From Microbacterium hydrocarbonoxydans (GTDB taxonomy: Bacteria > Actinomycetota > Actinomycetes > Actinomycetales > Microbacteriaceae), in contig NZ_JAAKXW010000001.1 in NCBI RefSeq assembly GCF_011752045.1, forward strand, positions 558,001 through 622,000: DNA of 64,000 nt, given 5' to 3'. Under the pieces are notes generated by a model. That model saw only the letters and a list, made by a program, of their open reading frames with translations, ran no database searches and was not told the DNA's origin. The position numbers and the translations under genes are program-made. The stretch's first letter is position 1. The number at the start of each line of letters is the position of its first letter. Below, piece after piece: positions 8,250 to 16,514 of this stretch.

Positions 8250-8542
8250 GCACGCCGTTCGCGCATCCGGACATCCAAGAGGACACCGACCTCGCGGCGG
8301 CTCCGCTCGAGCCGTGGGAGGTCGTCGTGTGGAACGACCCCGTCAACCTGATGAGCTATGTCGTCCGCGTGTTCCGCACGTACTTCGGCTATTCGCTCGA
8401 GCGCGCCACGCAGCTCATGCTCGCCGTGCACCATGAGGGTCACGCCATCGTCGCCACCGGCCCGCGCGAGACGATGGAGGTCCACGCGCAGGCCATGCAC
8501 GATTTCGGTCTCTGGGCGACCGTGCGCAAGGTCTCCGCATGA
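8246..8542 (+). CDS. clpS: ATP-dependent Clp protease adaptor
   Basis: 98-residue ClpS. It binds the ClpA/ClpC N-domain and delivers N-degron substrates to ClpP. The conserved core is VVVWNDPVNLMSYVVRVF, with the NDP-N motif of the ligand pocket, followed by MLAVHHEGHAIVATG, containing the ClpS helix that contacts the chaperone. ATG 8246 is chosen because it overlaps the preceding stop. Its own stop overlaps the start of the DUF2017 gene. Length is typical. Confidence 0.95.
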   Translation: MSTPFAHPDIQEDTDLAAAPLEPWEVVVWNDPVNLMSYVVRVFRTYFGYSLERATQLMLAVHHEGHAIVATGPRETMEVHAQAMHDFGLWATVRKVSA

Positions 8543-9030
8543 CCGGCGGGAGCGTTCGCCTCCGGATGGCGGTGATCGAGGCCTCGCAGCTCGGGCGACT
8601 CGTCGACGACCTGCGCGACCTGGTCGGCGCAGAGCGTGATGTGGACGATCCGGCCGTCGCCCGGCTCACCCCGGACGCGTACCCGGGCGACGCCGGCGCC
8701 TCTCAGACGTTCCAGGAGACGACCCGGTCGGACCTGCTGGACCGGCGATCGGCCGACGCCGCCGTCGTGGCCGCAGGACTCGCGGGCCTTCGCGCCGATC
8801 TGTCGGCGATCAGCGAGCAGGAGGCGTTCGCCGAGCACGAGGTGACGATCGGCTCCGATCAGGTCGACGCGTGGCTGCGCACGCTGACTGCCCTGCGGCT
8901 CGTGATCGCCGAGCGCATCGGGATCGTCGACGAAGAGGAGAACCGCGCCGACGACGCCCGCTACGGCGTCTACGACTGGCTCGCCTACCGGCTGGAGTCG
9001 CTGGTCGAGGCCGCCGACGAGCTGCTCTGA
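8539..9030 (+). CDS. DUF2017-family protein
   Basis: 163-residue soluble protein, predicted largely helical and acidic, with no recognised catalytic motif. DUF2017 genes follow clpS in many actinobacteria, and here the start overlaps the clpS stop by four bases (ATGA), so the three-gene unit metallopeptidase-clpS-DUF2017 is intact. A role in Clp-dependent degradation is inferred from context only. It ends 12 bases from the convergent kinase gene. Confidence 0.85.
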   Translation: MTGGSVRLRMAVIEASQLGRLVDDLRDLVGAERDVDDPAVARLTPDAYPGDAGASQTFQETTRSDLLDRRSADAAVVAAGLAGLRADLSAISEQEAFAEHEVTIGSDQVDAWLRTLTALRLVIAERIGIVDEEENRADDARYGVYDWLAYRLESLVEAADELL

Positions 9031-9042
9031 GCGGCCCGGCGG

Positions 9043-9624
9043 TCAGGGGATCTCTACCGTCCTCGTCGCCAGGCTCCGCGGATCGTCACGCTCGATGTGC
9101 CGCCGCTCCTGCGCCGCCCACCGCTCCCAGTGCGGTCGATAGGTGTCGCCGTCGCGCGCGAGGGCCCTCACCTTGCGGACGCTCTCCGCCGATTCGACCC
9201 AGATCCGCACGTCCGCGAGCGCCGCCGTCGCCGGAGTGAGGATGCCGCTGCCCTCGACGATCACGCCGAGCGCCGGATCGACGGCATGGCTCTCCGCCTC
9301 GGTGCTCCGTTCCCAGTCCCACCGCCGCCATGTTCCGAGCAGCCCTCGACCGTGGGGCCGGAGGATCCATTCCAGTGCCCGGTCCACGCCGGCATCCAGC
9401 CCGTCCCAGCCGGGATAGAGGGAGTCCAGGGCGATGAGCTGCGGCCGCCCTGAGACCGGCCACGCCGCCGCGACACGGCGTGCGAGAGAGCTCTTGCCCG
9501 CTCCGCTGCAGCCGTCGATGAGGACGACGGGGTTCGCTGCGGCGAGGGCGCGGATGTCCTCGGTGATCAGGCTCGCAGCGCGCCCGAGGGCCGCCGCGAT
9601 CGGATCGTCACTTCTTGAGCGCAC
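9043..9624 (-). CDS. P-loop nucleoside/uridine-kinase-like ATP-binding protein
   Basis: 193 residues with a Walker A motif GCSGAGKSS at residues 37-45 preceded by VVLIDG, an internal LIALDSLYPGWDGLD that resembles the substrate-side Asp of uridine kinases, and a hydrophobic strand GVIVEGSGIL. The C-terminal YRPHWERWAAQERRHIERDD resembles the lid of this kinase group. Probably a cytosolic small-molecule kinase; substrate not determinable. ATG 9624 overlaps the 3' end of the GerW-like gene by 17 bases, so the pair is an operon. Confidence 0.75.
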   Translation of the reverse strand: MRSRSDDPIAAALGRAASLITEDIRALAAANPVVLIDGCSGAGKSSLARRVAAAWPVSGRPQLIALDSLYPGWDGLDAGVDRALEWILRPHGRGLLGTWRRWDWERSTEAESHAVDPALGVIVEGSGILTPATAALADVRIWVESAESVRKVRALARDGDTYRPHWERWAAQERRHIERDDPRSLATRTVEIP

Positions 9625-9925
9625 GGATGACGCGCGAGAGGGCCCGGCCGGCGATCCAGACGAACGGGGCCGCCACCACGAGCAGCGTGACGATGTTCGG
9701 CTCGAACCTCAGCCCCTCCTCGCGACGCACGTACACGCCGAGCGGCACGGCGATGCCGCCCCCGGTTCCGCCCTCGCCGCCTTCGGCGTTGCCGCCGGCG
9801 AAGCCGCTGAGGGTGAGCGCCACCGGCGTGATGCTGACGCCGTCGACGTCCTGCGGCTCTCCGTACGCGCTCTTCACCCCGAACGAGGCGGCCTGCTTCC
9901 CGAGTTCCAGTGCGATGTTCGGCAT
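9608..9925 (-). CDS. Small membrane-anchored GerW/YtfJ-like protein
   Basis: 105 residues. The middle carries a glycine-rich stretch (FAGGNAEGGEGGTGGGIAVP) followed by VTLLVVAAPFVWIAG, a likely transmembrane helix, and a basic C-terminus. The pattern of an N-terminal GxxxGEP-type segment, Gly run and P-x-a strand is like GerW/YtfJ, described in spore formers, but this protein is shorter and has a C-terminal membrane anchor. Function unknown. ATG 9925 follows a TAGCGT hexamer by 7 bases. Assignment to GerW is moderate. Confidence 0.6.
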   Translation of the reverse strand: MPNIALELGKQAASFGVKSAYGEPQDVDGVSITPVALTLSGFAGGNAEGGEGGTGGGIAVPLGVYVRREEGLRFEPNIVTLLVVAAPFVWIAGRALSRVIRALKK

Positions 9926-9932
9926 GAACACC

Positions 9933-9938
9933 ACGCTA
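9933..9938 (-). promoter_or_regulatory. Candidate -10 hexamer (TAGCGT) of the GerW-like/kinase operon
   Basis: TAGCGT, 7 bases, ATG 9925; predicts a leaderless or near-leaderless transcript. Confidence 0.45.
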
Positions 9939-9960
9939 GCCGACGAACACCTCGGCCGCG

Positions 9961-11220
9961 TCACCTCTCGACGCCGTGCGCCTTCGGATGCTGTGCAGCC
10001 CCGCGGCCGTCTTCGCGGCCCAGATGCCGGGCCCTCGTGATCGTGGCGGAGCCGAAGCGGGCTCGCGCGTCGTCCATGGCGCCCTCGACCCTGCGCCAGT
10101 CCTCGTCGTCGTCCCAGAGCCCCGGCGCACCGCCACCGGCAGGACGCAGCTTCTCGGCGCGCACGCCGACCAGACGGATGGGATCGTGCCGGTCGATCTG
10201 CTCGAAGAGCGCCTGTGCGGCTTCGCCGATGCGCTGCCCGACCGCCGTCGGCTCGGAGAGCGTCTGCGAGCGGCTGAGGGTGCGGAAGTCGTCGAAGCGG
10301 ATCTTGATGGCGACCGTCGACGTCTCCCACTGCGCCCGCCGCAACCGCGCGGCGACCCGGTCGGCGAGCCGCAGGAGCTCGGCGCGGAGGAAGACGCGGT
10401 CGGTGATGTCTTCGTCGAAGGTCTCCTCGTGGCCGACGCTCTTCTCGACGCGATCCGTCTCGACGGCCCTGGCGTCCTCCCCGCGGGCGAGCTGGGCGAG
10501 ACGGGCGCTGAGAGCCGGCCCGACGGCGCGGTCGAGCATCTCGGCAGACGTCGCCCTGATGTCCCGGATCGTGCGGATGCCCCGAGCTTCGAGCGCCTCG
10601 GCGGCCTTCGGACCGACACCCCACATCGCCCGCACCGGCCGGGACGCGAGGAAGTCCAGCGTGTCCGCCTCGGCGACGATGAGCATCCCGTCGGGCTTGG
10701 CGAGCGTGGAGGCCATCTTCGCGACGTGCTTCGTGGCGGCCACGCCGACGCTGCAGGTGATGCCGACCTCCGCGCTGACCCGTTCCCGCACCAGCTGGGC
10801 GATCCGTCCGGGACTCCCCCACAGCCGGCGCACCCCGCGCACGTCGAGGAACGCCTCGTCCACCGACAGCGGCTCGACGAGCGGAGTGAACGACTCGAAG
10901 ATCGCCATCACGTCGCGCGAGACCTCCTGGTACCGGTGGAAGTGCGGCGGGACGATGCGGGCGTTCGGGCACAGCCTCAGCGCCTGCCCGACCGGCATGG
11001 CGGCGCGAACGCCGAAGCGGCGAGCCTCGTACGACGCGCTGGCGACGACAGACCGACCGTCGGGTGCGCCGATGATCAGCGGAAGACCCCGCAGGCTCGG
11101 GTCGTCGAGCACCTCGACGGCCGCGTAGAAGGCGTCCATGTCGACGTGCAGGATGCGGGTGCCGGTGTCATCGGCGCCGGCGGGCGAGACGACGCGCCCT
11201 CTGCCGTCACCGTGTCCCAT
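9961..11220 (-). CDS. dinB: DNA polymerase IV (Y-family)
   Basis: 419-residue translesion polymerase. Catalytic acidic residues are in HVDMDAFYAAVE (residues 25-36) and in LSVDEAFLDV (D121, E122). VGVAATKHVAKMAS and the helix-hairpin-helix region MWGVGPKAAEAL follow, then the little-finger domain. A GLWDDDEDW stretch near the C-terminus may be the beta-clamp motif. I start at ATG 11220, which has GACAAT 6 bases upstream; the reading frame is open further upstream but without family similarity. No LexA box is visible in front, so SOS control is not supported here. Confidence 0.93.
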   Translation of the reverse strand: MGHGDGRGRVVSPAGADDTGTRILHVDMDAFYAAVEVLDDPSLRGLPLIIGAPDGRSVVASASYEARRFGVRAAMPVGQALRLCPNARIVPPHFHRYQEVSRDVMAIFESFTPLVEPLSVDEAFLDVRGVRRLWGSPGRIAQLVRERVSAEVGITCSVGVAATKHVAKMASTLAKPDGMLIVAEADTLDFLASRPVRAMWGVGPKAAEALEARGIRTIRDIRATSAEMLDRAVGPALSARLAQLARGEDARAVETDRVEKSVGHEETFDEDITDRVFLRAELLRLADRVAARLRRAQWETSTVAIKIRFDDFRTLSRSQTLSEPTAVGQRIGEAAQALFEQIDRHDPIRLVGVRAEKLRPAGGGAPGLWDDDEDWRRVEGAMDDARARFGSATITRARHLGREDGRGAAQHPKAHGVER

Positions 11221-11226
11221 ACGACC

Positions 11227-11232
11227 ATTGTC
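11227..11232 (-). promoter_or_regulatory. Candidate -10 hexamer (GACAAT) of dinB
   Basis: GACAAT, 6 bases, ATG 11220. First base departs from TANNNT, so weaker than the other sites. Confidence 0.35.
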
Positions 11233-11281
11233 CCCCGGACGTCGGACACGCGGTCTCACCGACGCGGTCGTCACGATGCGC

Positions 11282-11363
11282 CGAGACCCCGTGCAGCCGT
11301 CGAGACCCCCTGCTGCAGGCGGCGGCAGCGAGAGGTTTCGACGAGAGCACGGGGTCTCGACGG
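11282..11363. repeat. Inverted repeat with two alternative left arms between gatB and dinB
   Basis: A right arm around GGGGTCTCG can pair with either of two left copies: 11282-11294 pairs with 11347-11359 (13 bp), and 11297-11309 pairs with 11351-11363 (13 bp). It lies 3' of gatB and may end its transcript. The GGGTCTCGA core looks like a dispersed intergenic repeat; other copies were not seen in this window. Confidence 0.6.
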
Positions 11364-11371
11364 AGAGGGTG

Positions 11372-12886
11372 CTACTGCGCGGCGCGCTCCAGCACGAGCT
11401 CGCGGACGCGGGCGGCGTCAGCCTGGCCCTTCATGGCCTTCATCACGGCGCCGATGACGGCGCCGGCTGCCTGGACCTTTCCGTCCTTGATCTTGGCCAG
11501 CACGTCGGGCTGGGCAGCGAGGGCCTCGTCGATCGCGGCGATCAGGGCGCCGTCATCCGACACCACGGCCAGGCCGCGCGTGTCGACGACCTCCTGCGGG
11601 GTGCCCTCGCCGGCGATGACGCCCTCGAGCACCTGGCGCGCCAGCTTGTCGGTGAGGGTCCCGGCATCGACGAGCTGCTGCAGGGCGGCGACGTTCTCCG
11701 GGCTGATCAGCTCGGCGGCATCCTTCTCCTGCTGGTTCGCGAGTCGCGTGATCTCGCCCGTCCACCACTTGCGCGCGGACGCGGGCGCCGCGCCGGCGGC
11801 GATCGTCGCCTCGACGACGTCGAGCAGCCCGCCGTTGCGCACGTCCTGGAACTCGAGGTCGGTGAAGCCCCACTCCGCCATCAGGCGACGGCGGCGGGCG
11901 ACCGGCTGCTCAGGCAGCGCGGCGCGGAGCTCCTCGACCAGCTCGCGGCTCGGCTCGACGGGGAGCAGATCGGGCTCGGGGAAGTAGCGGTAGTCGTCGG
12001 CATCCGACTTCGGACGCCCCGGCGAGGTGGTGCCGGTGTCCTCGTGCCAGTGCCGGGTCTCCTGCGTGATGGTGCCGCCGTCGGCGAGGATCTGCGCCTG
12101 GCGCTGGATCTCGTAGCGGACGGCGCGCTCGACGGAGCGCATCGAGTTGACGTTCTTCGTCTCGGTGCGGGTGCCCAGCTTCTCCTCGCCACGGCGACGG
12201 AGGGACACGTTCGCATCGCAGCGCAGGTTGCCGCGCTCCAGGCGCGCCTCGGAGATGCCCAGGCTGCGCACGATGTCCCGGATGGTCTGCACGTACGCCT
12301 TGGCGACCTCGGGAGCGCGGTGCTCGGTGCCGAAGATCGTCTTGGTGACGATCTCGACGAGCGGAACCCCGGCGCGGTTGTAATCCACGAGCGAATACTC
12401 GGCACCCTGGATGCGACCCGTCGAGCCGCCCATGTGTGTGAGCTTTCCGGCGTCCTCCTCCATGTGCGCGCGCTCGATCGGCACCTGCACGAGAGTGCCG
12501 TCCTCGAGCTCGACCTCGACCGAGCCCTCGAAGGCGATCGGCTCGTCGTACTGGGAGATCTGGTAGTTCTTGCCGAGATCCGGGTAGAAGTAGTTCTTCC
12601 GCGCGAACCGGCTCGACTCGGCGATCGAGCAGCCGAGAGCCAGGCCCAGGCTGATCGACGAGCGGATCGCCGTCTCGTTCACGACCGGCAGCGAACCGGG
12701 CAGGCCGAGGTCCACCGGGGCGATGAGCGTGTTCGGCTCAGCCGCGTGGTAGGCCTCGTTCGCCGGGTTCGGCGCGTCCGAGAACATCTTCGTGTTGGTG
12801 TTGAGCTCGACGTGCACCTCGAAGCCGAGAACCGGCTCGAACAGCTCGAGCGCCTTGTCGAAGTCCATGAGCTTGGCGGCGGCCAT
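11372..12886 (-). CDS. gatB: Asp-tRNA(Asn)/Glu-tRNA(Gln) amidotransferase subunit B
   Basis: 504-residue kinase/amidase subunit of GatCAB, which converts misacylated Glu-tRNA(Gln) and Asp-tRNA(Asn). It phosphorylates the tRNA-bound acid and uses ammonia channelled from GatA. Family motifs: [20 protein letters not shown] near the start, [23 protein letters not shown], and a YqeY-like helical tRNA-binding C-terminus. ATG 12886 ([14 protein letters not shown]) is used because it overlaps the gatA stop by one base (TGATG). Last gene of gatC-gatA-gatB. Confidence 0.95.
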   Translation of the reverse strand: MAAAKLMDFDKALELFEPVLGFEVHVELNTNTKMFSDAPNPANEAYHAAEPNTLIAPVDLGLPGSLPVVNETAIRSSISLGLALGCSIAESSRFARKNYFYPDLGKNYQISQYDEPIAFEGSVEVELEDGTLVQVPIERAHMEEDAGKLTHMGGSTGRIQGAEYSLVDYNRAGVPLVEIVTKTIFGTEHRAPEVAKAYVQTIRDIVRSLGISEARLERGNLRCDANVSLRRRGEEKLGTRTETKNVNSMRSVERAVRYEIQRQAQILADGGTITQETRHWHEDTGTTSPGRPKSDADDYRYFPEPDLLPVEPSRELVEELRAALPEQPVARRRRLMAEWGFTDLEFQDVRNGGLLDVVEATIAAGAAPASARKWWTGEITRLANQQEKDAAELISPENVAALQQLVDAGTLTDKLARQVLEGVIAGEGTPQEVVDTRGLAVVSDDGALIAAIDEALAAQPDVLAKIKDGKVQAAGAVIGAVMKAMKGQADAARVRELVLERAAQ

Positions 12887-14403
12887 CAGCGGGTCCCTCC
12901 CACGAGCTGGGGCGCGCGGGTGAGCAACGGGGCTCCCCACGAGTCGAGCAGCACGGCCTCCAGCGCCGCGCCCACCTGGTACAGACGGGCATCCTCCCGG
13001 GCCGGGGCGATGAACTGGATGCCGACCGGCAGGCCGTCCTCCTCGGCGAGGCCGCTGGGGATGGAGATGCCGGGGACGCCGGCGAGGTTCACCGGGATCG
13101 TCGTGATGTCGTTGAGGTACATCTGCAGCGGGTCGTCGAGCTTCTCACCGAGCTTGAACGCCGTGGTCGGCGCCGACGGGGTGGCGATGACGTCGACCTC
13201 GGCGAACGCGTTCGCGAAGTCCTGCTGGATGAGCGTGCGGACCTTCTGCGCGCTGCCGTAGTAGGCGTCGTAGTAGCCGGCGGACAGCGCGTAGGTGCCG
13301 AGGATGATGCGGCGCTTGACCTCGTCGCCGAAGCCGGCGTCGCGGGTCGCCGACATGACGTCCTCGACGGTGGCGCCGCCCTCCGGGGTGACCCGCATGC
13401 CGAAGCGCACGGAGTCGAACTTCGCGAGGTTGCTCGACGCCTCCGCCGGCAGGATCAGATAGTAGGCGGCGACGCCGTACTCGAAGTGCGGAGCGCCGAT
13501 CTCGACGATCTCCGCGCCCTGTGCCTCCATCTGCGCGAGCGCGCTGCGGAAGGACGCCGCCACGCCGGGCTGGAAGCCGCTGTCGGGCAGCTCGCGGATG
13601 ACGCCGACCTTCAGGCCCTTCAGCACGTCTCCGCGTGCGCCCTCACGGGCTGCTGCGGCGAAGGACGGCCACGTGTCGGTGAGCGAGGTGGAGTCCTTCG
13701 GGTCGTGACCGCCGATGGCGTCGTGCAGCAGCGCCGAGTCGAGCACGGTGCGGGACACGGGGCCGACCTGGTCGAGGCTCGAGGCGAGTGCGATCGCACC
13801 GTAGCGGCTGACGCCGCCGTAGGTCGGCTTCACGCCGACGGTGCCGGTGACGTGCGCGGGCTGGCGGATGGAGCCGCCGGTGTCCGAGCCGAGCGCGATG
13901 GGGGCCTCGAAGGCGGCCACGGCGGCCGCCGAGCCGCCCCCGGAGCCGCCCGGGATCCGGTCCAGGTCCCACGGGTTGCGGGTCGGACCGTACGCCGAGT
14001 GCTCCGTGGAGGAGCCCATGGCGAACTCGTCCATGTTGGTCTTGCCGAGCGGGATGAGACCCGCGGCGCGCGAGCGAGCCACGACCGTCGCGTCGTACGG
14101 AGAGCGGTAGCCCTCGAGGATGCGGGAGCCGCTCGTCGTGGGCTGGTCGGTGGTGACCAAGACGTCCTTGATGGCGAGGGGCACGCCGGCGATCGGGCCG
14201 AGCTGCTCCCCCGCGGCGCGGCGGGCATCGATGTCGGCGGCGGCCGCGATGGCGCCCTCGTTGACGTGCAGGAAGGCGTGCACGTCGCCGTCCACGGCGG
14301 CGATGCGGTCGAGGTGCGCCTGCGTCGCCTCGACACTGGAGATCTCGCGCGTCGCGAGCTTCTCGGCGAGCTCGGCGGCGTTCAGGCGGATGATGTCGCT
14401 CAC
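12886..14403 (-). CDS. gatA: Asp-tRNA(Asn)/Glu-tRNA(Gln) amidotransferase subunit A
   Basis: 505-residue amidase-signature glutaminase that releases ammonia for GatB. The Ser-cisSer-Lys triad is readable: K79 (LAIKDVL), S154 in the glycine-rich GGSGGGS, and nucleophile S178 (DTGGSIRQP). Length is normal. Its ATG 14403 overlaps the gatC stop, and its stop overlaps gatB. The presence of GatCAB implies the organism lacks GlnRS and/or AsnRS, as usual for actinobacteria. Confidence 0.96.
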   Translation of the reverse strand: MSDIIRLNAAELAEKLATREISSVEATQAHLDRIAAVDGDVHAFLHVNEGAIAAAADIDARRAAGEQLGPIAGVPLAIKDVLVTTDQPTTSGSRILEGYRSPYDATVVARSRAAGLIPLGKTNMDEFAMGSSTEHSAYGPTRNPWDLDRIPGGSGGGSAAAVAAFEAPIALGSDTGGSIRQPAHVTGTVGVKPTYGGVSRYGAIALASSLDQVGPVSRTVLDSALLHDAIGGHDPKDSTSLTDTWPSFAAAAREGARGDVLKGLKVGVIRELPDSGFQPGVAASFRSALAQMEAQGAEIVEIGAPHFEYGVAAYYLILPAEASSNLAKFDSVRFGMRVTPEGGATVEDVMSATRDAGFGDEVKRRIILGTYALSAGYYDAYYGSAQKVRTLIQQDFANAFAEVDVIATPSAPTTAFKLGEKLDDPLQMYLNDITTIPVNLAGVPGISIPSGLAEEDGLPVGIQFIAPAREDARLYQVGAALEAVLLDSWGAPLLTRAPQLVGGTR

Positions 14404-14699
14404 TGCTCTTCTCCCAGGATCGCGGTGACGCGGAACCGGCCGTCCGCCTGGTCCGGCGCGTTCTGGAGCACCTGCTCGTGCGTGAGCGTCTGTCCGACCA
14501 CATCGGGTCGGAAGACGTTGCTCAGCGGGATCGGGTGGCTCGTGGCGGCGATGTCGGCGGTCGCGACCTCGGACACCTTGGCGATGTTGTCGACGATGGC
14601 GTCGAGCTGGCCCGTGAGCCGCGTCACCTCGTCGTCGTTCAGCTGGATGCGCGCGAGCACGCCGAGATGGCGCACAAGATCAGGGGTGATTTCAGACAC
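14400..14699 (-). CDS. gatC: Asp-tRNA(Asn)/Glu-tRNA(Gln) amidotransferase subunit C
   Basis: 99-residue helical stabilising subunit that wraps around the GatA-GatB interface. The family pattern [19 protein letters not shown] and a C-terminal half ending near [20 protein letters not shown] are present. GTG 14699 is supported by a TAGACT hexamer at 14706-14711, 6 bases upstream. First gene of the operon. Confidence 0.93.
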   Translation of the reverse strand: MSEITPDLVRHLGVLARIQLNDDEVTRLTGQLDAIVDNIAKVSEVATADIAATSHPIPLSNVFRPDVVGQTLTHEQVLQNAPDQADGRFRVTAILGEEQ

Positions 14700-14705
14700 G
14701 CCCCA

Positions 14706-14711
14706 AGTCTA
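14706..14711 (-). promoter_or_regulatory. Candidate -10 hexamer (TAGACT) of gatC-gatA-gatB
   Basis: TAGACT, 6 bases, GTG 14699; leaderless arrangement. Confidence 0.55.
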
Positions 14712-14754
14712 GTTGCCGCGTCCGCGGCTCCCGTGCCGGTCGCGGAGGCCCGCA

Positions 14755-14760
14755 TATGCT
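14755..14760 (+). promoter_or_regulatory. Candidate -10 hexamer (TATGCT) of the acyl-CoA ligase gene
   Basis: TATGCT, 6 bases, GTG 14767. Back to back with the gatC hexamer, 43 bases away on the other strand. Confidence 0.55.
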
Positions 14761-14766
14761 GGGCGA

Positions 14767-16467
14767 GTGAGCACGTTCCAGCCCCCTCGTCCGTGGGTCG
14801 CCAGCTACGCCGCCGGTGTCCCCGAGGACCTCGCACCCGTCTCCGGATCCCTGATCGACATCGTGGCGGCATCCGCCCGCGATTATCCGGATGCTCCGGC
14901 CCTGCAGTTCTTCGGCCGGGAGACGACCTACGCGCGGCTCCAGGACGCGATCGATCGCGCGGCCACCGGGCTCCGCGACCTCGGCGTCCGTGCGGGCGAC
15001 CCGGTCGCGATCGTGCTTCCCAACTGCCCGCAGCACATCGTCGCGTTCTACGCGGTGCTGCGCCTCGGTGCCGTCGTGGTCGAGCACAACCCGCTCTACA
15101 CGCCGCGCGAGCTGCGCAAGCAGTTCGAGGACCACGGAGCGAAGCACGCCATCGTGTGGAACAAGGTCGTCTCCACCGTGCAGGAGTTCCCCGTGGATCT
15201 CGCCGTGACGAACCTCGTCTCGGTCGACGTGACGCGGGCGATGCCCTTCCTCACCCGGGTCGCCCTGCGGCTGCCGGTCGAGAAGGCGAGGGAGTCGCGC
15301 GCGGCACTGACGGAGAAGGTCCGCGGGACGATCCCCTGGGAGTCGCTCGTCGGTTCCGCGCCGCTCCCGCCGTCGCATCCGAAGCCCGCCACGGACGACC
15401 TCGCGATCATCCAGTACACCTCCGGCACGACCGGCACGCCGAAGGGCGCCTCACTCACGCATCGGAACCTGCTCGCGAACGCCGCGCAGGCGCAGGCCTG
15501 GGTGCCGTCCATCCAGCGCGGCAAGGGCTGCGTGGTCTACGCGGTGCTGCCGATGTTCCACGCCTACGGACTCACGCTGTGCCTCACCTTCGCGATGTCG
15601 ATGGGTGCACGACTCGTGCTGTTCCCGAAGTTCGACCCTGACCTGGTGCTCGACGTCGTCGAGAAGCATCCGGCGACGTTCCTGCCTCTGGTGCCTCCGA
15701 TCGCCGACCGCCTGCTCGCCGCTGCGAAGACGAAGGGCGTCTCCCTCGACGGCATCGAGGTGGCGATCTCCGGAGCGATGGCTCTGCCGCACGAGCTCGT
15801 GGTCCCCTTCGAGGAGGCCACTCACGGCTACCTCGTCGAGGGCTACGGCCTCAGCGAGTGCTCCCCCGTGCTCATGGCGAACCCGGTCGCCGGCAACCGC
15901 GTGCCCGGCACGGTCGGACTTCCGCTTCCGGGGACCGAGTGCCGTGTGATCGATCCGGAGAACCCGACCGTCGACGTGCCTGCGGGATCCGCCGGTGAAC
16001 TGGTCGTCCGCGGTCCTCAGGTGTTCTCCGGCTACTACGGCAAGCCCGAGGAGACGGAGGCGGTCTTCGCCGACGGGTGGTTCCGCACGGGTGACATCGT
16101 CACGATCGACGAGGGCGGCTTCGTCCGCATCGTCGACCGCATCAAGGAGCTCATCATCACCGGCGGGTTCAACGTCGCGCCGACCGAGGTCGAGAACGCC
16201 CTGCGCCAGCATCCGCAGGTGTCGGATGCCGCCGTCGTCGGCCTCCCGAGCGAGCACTCCGGCGAGGAGGTCGTCGCGGCGATCGTCGTCGACAGCGGCG
16301 AGGAGGTGGACGTCGAGGCGATCCGCGAGTTCGCGCGCGGCATCCTCACCCCGTACAAGGTGCCGCGCCGGGTCTTCGTCGTCGACGAGCTGCCGAAGTC
16401 CCTCATCGGGAAGGTGCTCCGCCGCCAGGTCAAGGAGAGGCTCGTCGCCCTCACCGGCGGCGCCTGA
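14767..16467 (+). CDS. fadD: Long-chain fatty-acid--CoA ligase (AMP-forming)
   Basis: 566-residue ANL-superfamily enzyme that activates fatty acids to acyl-CoA through an acyl-AMP. Motifs: the P-loop-like YTSGTTGTPKGASLTHRN, VEGYGLSECSPV, DGWFRTGDIV and the hinge/C-terminal GFNVAPTEVENAL followed by PKSLIGKVLRRQV with the catalytic Lys. No signal or membrane segment, so probably peripheral to the membrane. GTG 14767 is fixed by the hexamer. Chain-length specificity is not readable; other acyl-CoA synthetases remain possible. Confidence 0.88.
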   Translation: MSTFQPPRPWVASYAAGVPEDLAPVSGSLIDIVAASARDYPDAPALQFFGRETTYARLQDAIDRAATGLRDLGVRAGDPVAIVLPNCPQHIVAFYAVLRLGAVVVEHNPLYTPRELRKQFEDHGAKHAIVWNKVVSTVQEFPVDLAVTNLVSVDVTRAMPFLTRVALRLPVEKARESRAALTEKVRGTIPWESLVGSAPLPPSHPKPATDDLAIIQYTSGTTGTPKGASLTHRNLLANAAQAQAWVPSIQRGKGCVVYAVLPMFHAYGLTLCLTFAMSMGARLVLFPKFDPDLVLDVVEKHPATFLPLVPPIADRLLAAAKTKGVSLDGIEVAISGAMALPHELVVPFEEATHGYLVEGYGLSECSPVLMANPVAGNRVPGTVGLPLPGTECRVIDPENPTVDVPAGSAGELVVRGPQVFSGYYGKPEETEAVFADGWFRTGDIVTIDEGGFVRIVDRIKELIITGGFNVAPTEVENALRQHPQVSDAAVVGLPSEHSGEEVVAAIVVDSGEEVDVEAIREFARGILTPYKVPRRVFVVDELPKSLIGKVLRRQVKERLVALTGGA

Positions 16468-16485
16468 GGGCACCCTCCCAGGCGC
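16460..16485 (+). terminator. Weak hairpin at the end of the acyl-CoA ligase gene
   Basis: 7-bp stem GCGCCTG (16460-16466) with CAGGCGC (16479-16485); the left arm includes the stop codon. Short and without T tract. Confidence 0.35.
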
Positions 16486-16502
16486 GGAATCACGCCGCAC
16501 GC

Positions 16503-16508
16503 TACCCT
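16503..16508 (+). promoter_or_regulatory. Candidate -10 hexamer (TACCCT) of the DEAD-box helicase gene
   Basis: TACCCT, 6 bases, GTG 16515; leaderless arrangement. Confidence 0.5.
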
Positions 16509-16514
16509 TGGTCA

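Noticed and set aside
11138..13261. 707-codon plus-strand frame opposite gatB
   Set aside because: Antisense to gatB and gatA, both with complete family motifs.
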